In this document: piece after piece, positions 62,172 to 64,000 of the stretch
Layout of the letters: each line of letters starts with the position of its first letter
Position numbering within the stretch: the stretch's first letter is position 1
Source: Salipiger thiooxidans
GTDB taxonomy: Bacteria; Pseudomonadota; Alphaproteobacteria; Rhodobacterales; Rhodobacteraceae
NCBI RefSeq assembly: GCF_900102075.1
Contig: NZ_FNAV01000003.1
Coordinates: 124,001-188,000, forward strand
Length of the DNA stretch: 64,000 bases
Direction: 5' to 3'
The notes under the pieces: model-generated
What the model saw: only the letters and a program-made list of their open reading frames with translations
What the model was told of the DNA's origin: nothing
The model's database searches: none
Position numbers and translations under genes: made by a program

Positions 62172-64000
62172 TCGGCGGCGTCCTCCACCGCCTCTGCCTC
62201 GGGCACGATGAACCCACCCGACTGCCGGTGCCAGTACCGCGCGTAGAGCCCGTCCTGCGCCAGCAGTTCGTCATGGGTGCCCTGCTCGACGATGTGGCCG
62301 CGGTCCAGCACGATGATCCGGTCCATCTCGGAGAGGGTCGAGAGCCGGTGCGCGATGGCCATGACCGTCTTGCCCTCCATCACCCGCTCGAGCGCCGACT
62401 GGATCGCCGCCTCGACCTCGGAATCGAGCGCCGAGGTGGCCTCGTCCAGCACCAGGATCGGCGCGTCCTTGAGGATGGCGCGGGCCAGCGCAATGCGCTG
62501 CCGCTGCCCGCCCGAGAGCTTCACGCCGCGTTCGCCCAGATGCGCGTCATAGCCCTCGCGACCCATGTGGTCGCGCAGGCCAAGGATGAACTCATGCGCC
62601 TCGGCCTTCTCGGCGGCGGCGATGACATCCTCCATTGTGGCACCGGGCCGGCCGTAGCGGATGTTGTCGAGCGCCGAGCGGTTGAACATCGCGGTCTCCT
62701 GCGTGACCATGCCGATCTGGCGGCGCAGGCTCTCCTGCGTGACCTCGGCGATGTTCTGGCCATCGATGAAGATACCGCCCTTTTCGGCGTCATAGAGCCG
62801 CAAGAGCAGCGCAACCATGGTCGACTTGCCGGCGCCCGAGGCGCCGACGACGCCGACCTTCTCACCCGGAGCGAGGGTCACGGCGATGTGCTCGACCCCG
62901 CCCTCCTTGCGCCCGTAGGAGAACGCCACGTCGCGGAAATCGATCTCGCCGCTGGTAACCTCGAGCGGCGTCGCGCCGGGGGCGTCGAGCAGCGTGTGCG
63001 CCGGGGTGATGGTGCGGATGCCGTCCTCGATCTCGCCGATGTTGGCGTAGATGCCCATGAGCGTGAAACTGACCCAGCCGGTCATCTGGCTGAGCCGGAT
63101 CGCGACCGCGCCGGTGGCGGCGATGTCGCCCGCGGTGACGAAGCCCTGCGACCAGAAGAACAGCGCGCCGCCGATCAGCACCACCGGCAGGGTCCCCGCC
63201 AGCGCCATGAGACAAAGCCGGAACGCCGACGCGACCCGCCCGAACGAGATGAAGCGGTCGCGGTAGGTCGACATGGCGCCGAGCGCGGCCTCGTCCTCGA
63301 AGTCGTCATGGGCGAAGAGCTTCACGGTCTTGATGTTGGTCACCGTATCTACGAGCTGACCGGTCACCATGGCCCGTGCGGCGGCGCGCGCCTTGGAGCG
63401 GGCCCGGATGCGCGGCATGAAGAACCGCAGCAAAAAGGCATAGGCCACGACCCAGGCCAGCAGCCCCATGGCGATGCGCCAGTCGATGGACCCCACCAGC
63501 AGCACCGAGCCCACCACCGAGGCCAGCGCGAAGAGGATCGCCTGCACCACCTCGGAGATCACGTCGTTCAGCGCCCGAGCGGTCTGCATCTCCTTCTGCG
63601 AGATCCGCCCCGCGAAGTCATTGTCGAAGAAGGTGACGGAATGGCCCAGCGTGTAGCGGTGCACCCGGCTCAGGATCAGGTTGAACACATTGGGCTGCAT
63701 CACGACCGACTGGATGTAGGCGGAGAGCCCGGCGATCCCCGGCCGCACCGCGATGAAGAACACCGCGCAGAACAGCAGGAACGGCCAGTGCGCCGAGAAC
63801 ACGGTCGTGGCGTCGCTCTCGAGCGTGCGGTCGATCACGTCGCCCAGCAGTTTCGCCGTCAGGACCTCGAAGGCACCGCCCAGTGCCGACAGGATCCCGG
63901 CGGGGATCAGCACCGGCCAGGCGCCCTTCAGCGCCCAGAGGACGAAGCGTCCGAGGGTCTGGGGAGGCGGGGTCTCCGCGCGCGAAAACGGGTCTATTAT
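62168..64000 (-). CDS. MsbA-type ABC exporter, 5' end beyond window
   Basis: The 610 visible residues run from the right edge, where the frame is still open (DPFSRAETPPPQTLGRFVLW), so the N-terminus is missing. Six membrane segments are followed by ATPase motifs Walker A GASGAGKSTMVALLLR, signature LSGGQRQRIALARAI, Walker B ILVLDEATSALD and AIAHRL. Fused membrane-ATPase exporters of this type move lipids, lipopolysaccharide or drugs; MsbA-like lipid A flipping is plausible but unproven. It is the first gene of the minus-strand run ending at the RNA methyltransferase. Confidence 0.92.
   Translation of the reverse strand: MIDPFSRAETPPPQTLGRFVLWALKGAWPVLIPAGILSALGGAFEVLTAKLLGDVIDRTLESDATTVFSAHWPFLLFCAVFFIAVRPGIAGLSAYIQSVVMQPNVFNLILSRVHRYTLGHSVTFFDNDFAGRISQKEMQTARALNDVISEVVQAILFALASVVGSVLLVGSIDWRIAMGLLAWVVAYAFLLRFFMPRIRARSKARAAARAMVTGQLVDTVTNIKTVKLFAHDDFEDEAALGAMSTYRDRFISFGRVASAFRLCLMALAGTLPVVLIGGALFFWSQGFVTAGDIAATGAVAIRLSQMTGWVSFTLMGIYANIGEIEDGIRTITPAHTLLDAPGATPLEVTSGEIDFRDVAFSYGRKEGGVEHIAVTLAPGEKVGVVGASGAGKSTMVALLLRLYDAEKGGIFIDGQNIAEVTQESLRRQIGMVTQETAMFNRSALDNIRYGRPGATMEDVIAAAEKAEAHEFILGLRDHMGREGYDAHLGERGVKLSGGQRQRIALARAILKDAPILVLDEATSALDSEVEAAIQSALERVMEGKTVMAIAHRLSTLSEMDRIIVLDRGHIVEQGTHDELLAQDGLYARYWHRQSGGFIVPEAEAVEDAAE

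Overview
The window is about 68% GC and reads as chromosomal DNA of an alphaproteobacterium of the order Rhodobacterales (Roseobacter/Paracoccaceae group). The markers are a divergent RegB / SenC-RegA redox two-component locus, a PAS-only DivL-like gene heading a tsaE-amgK-murU-addB-addA-trxA run, hemD-mitofilin-hemY divergent from tsaD-gpsA, and a 64-residue secreted protein convergent with ferrochelatase. No phage, plasmid, insertion sequence or CRISPR array was seen. Species cannot be fixed from sequence reading alone.

Layout. 1-2.5 kb: 3'-truncated secreted protein with glycosidase-like motifs. 2.6-4.5 kb: leuA behind a leucine-rich leader peptide with hairpins. 4.5-11.1 kb: orphan acidic protein, 2-hydroxyacid dehydrogenase, SH3 protein, kdsD, and a three-gene set of Tat-exported protein, ABC ATPase and FtsX-like permease. 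11.2-16.1 kb: phoA, a small unknown gene, a scar of decayed sugar-ABC-ATPase and dihydroxyacetone-kinase genes, then a SbmA-type transporter. 16.3-23.1 kb: tRNA-Thr(CGU), hemY, mitofilin-like gene, hemD (minus) facing tsaD, gpsA, YCII and EVE genes (plus). 23.3-33.4 kb: small membrane and cytoplasmic proteins, UspA, an AGCS amino-acid:cation symporter, a phytase-like esterase, a ketopantoate-reductase family gene, ahcY, a broken fkbM methyltransferase, an HD hydrolase and a GNAT. 33.6-46.8 kb: RegA, SenC, RegB, then the DivL-like gene through trxA. 46.8-54.4 kb: a phosphotransferase, hslVU, a sugar isomerase, an orphan peptide-binding protein, proline iminopeptidase, ubiG and a second YCII gene. 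54.4-64 kb: MarR, grxC, comF, methyltransferase, hemH, two L,D-transpeptidases, a CAP lipoprotein, an RNA uridine methyltransferase, a P-loop kinase and a 5'-truncated MsbA-type exporter.

How the genes fit together. Most is housekeeping: leucine synthesis, heme synthesis (hemD, hemH; HemY here is the TPR protein, not an oxidase), t6A tRNA modification (tsaD, tsaE), phospholipid precursor (gpsA), LPS precursor (kdsD), muropeptide sugar recycling (amgK, murU), double-strand-break repair (addAB), the HslUV protease, methyl-cycle maintenance (ahcY), ubiquinone (ubiG) and redox control (RegBA, SenC, trxA, grxC).

Most notable: a leaderless-looking leucine attenuator in front of leuA; pseudogenes whose lesions include short tandem duplications (a 7-bp repeat and a 23-bp duplication); a 33-bp repeat present exactly twice at gene 3' ends, once as a long hairpin; a CtrA-like box before the DivL-like gene; an RpoH-type promoter before hslV; and an A/T-codon island inside addB. 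I found no convincing new multi-gene system. The least explained genes are the orphan acidic protein at 4.5-5.7 kb and the Tat-protein/ATPase/permease trio at 8.7-11.1 kb.
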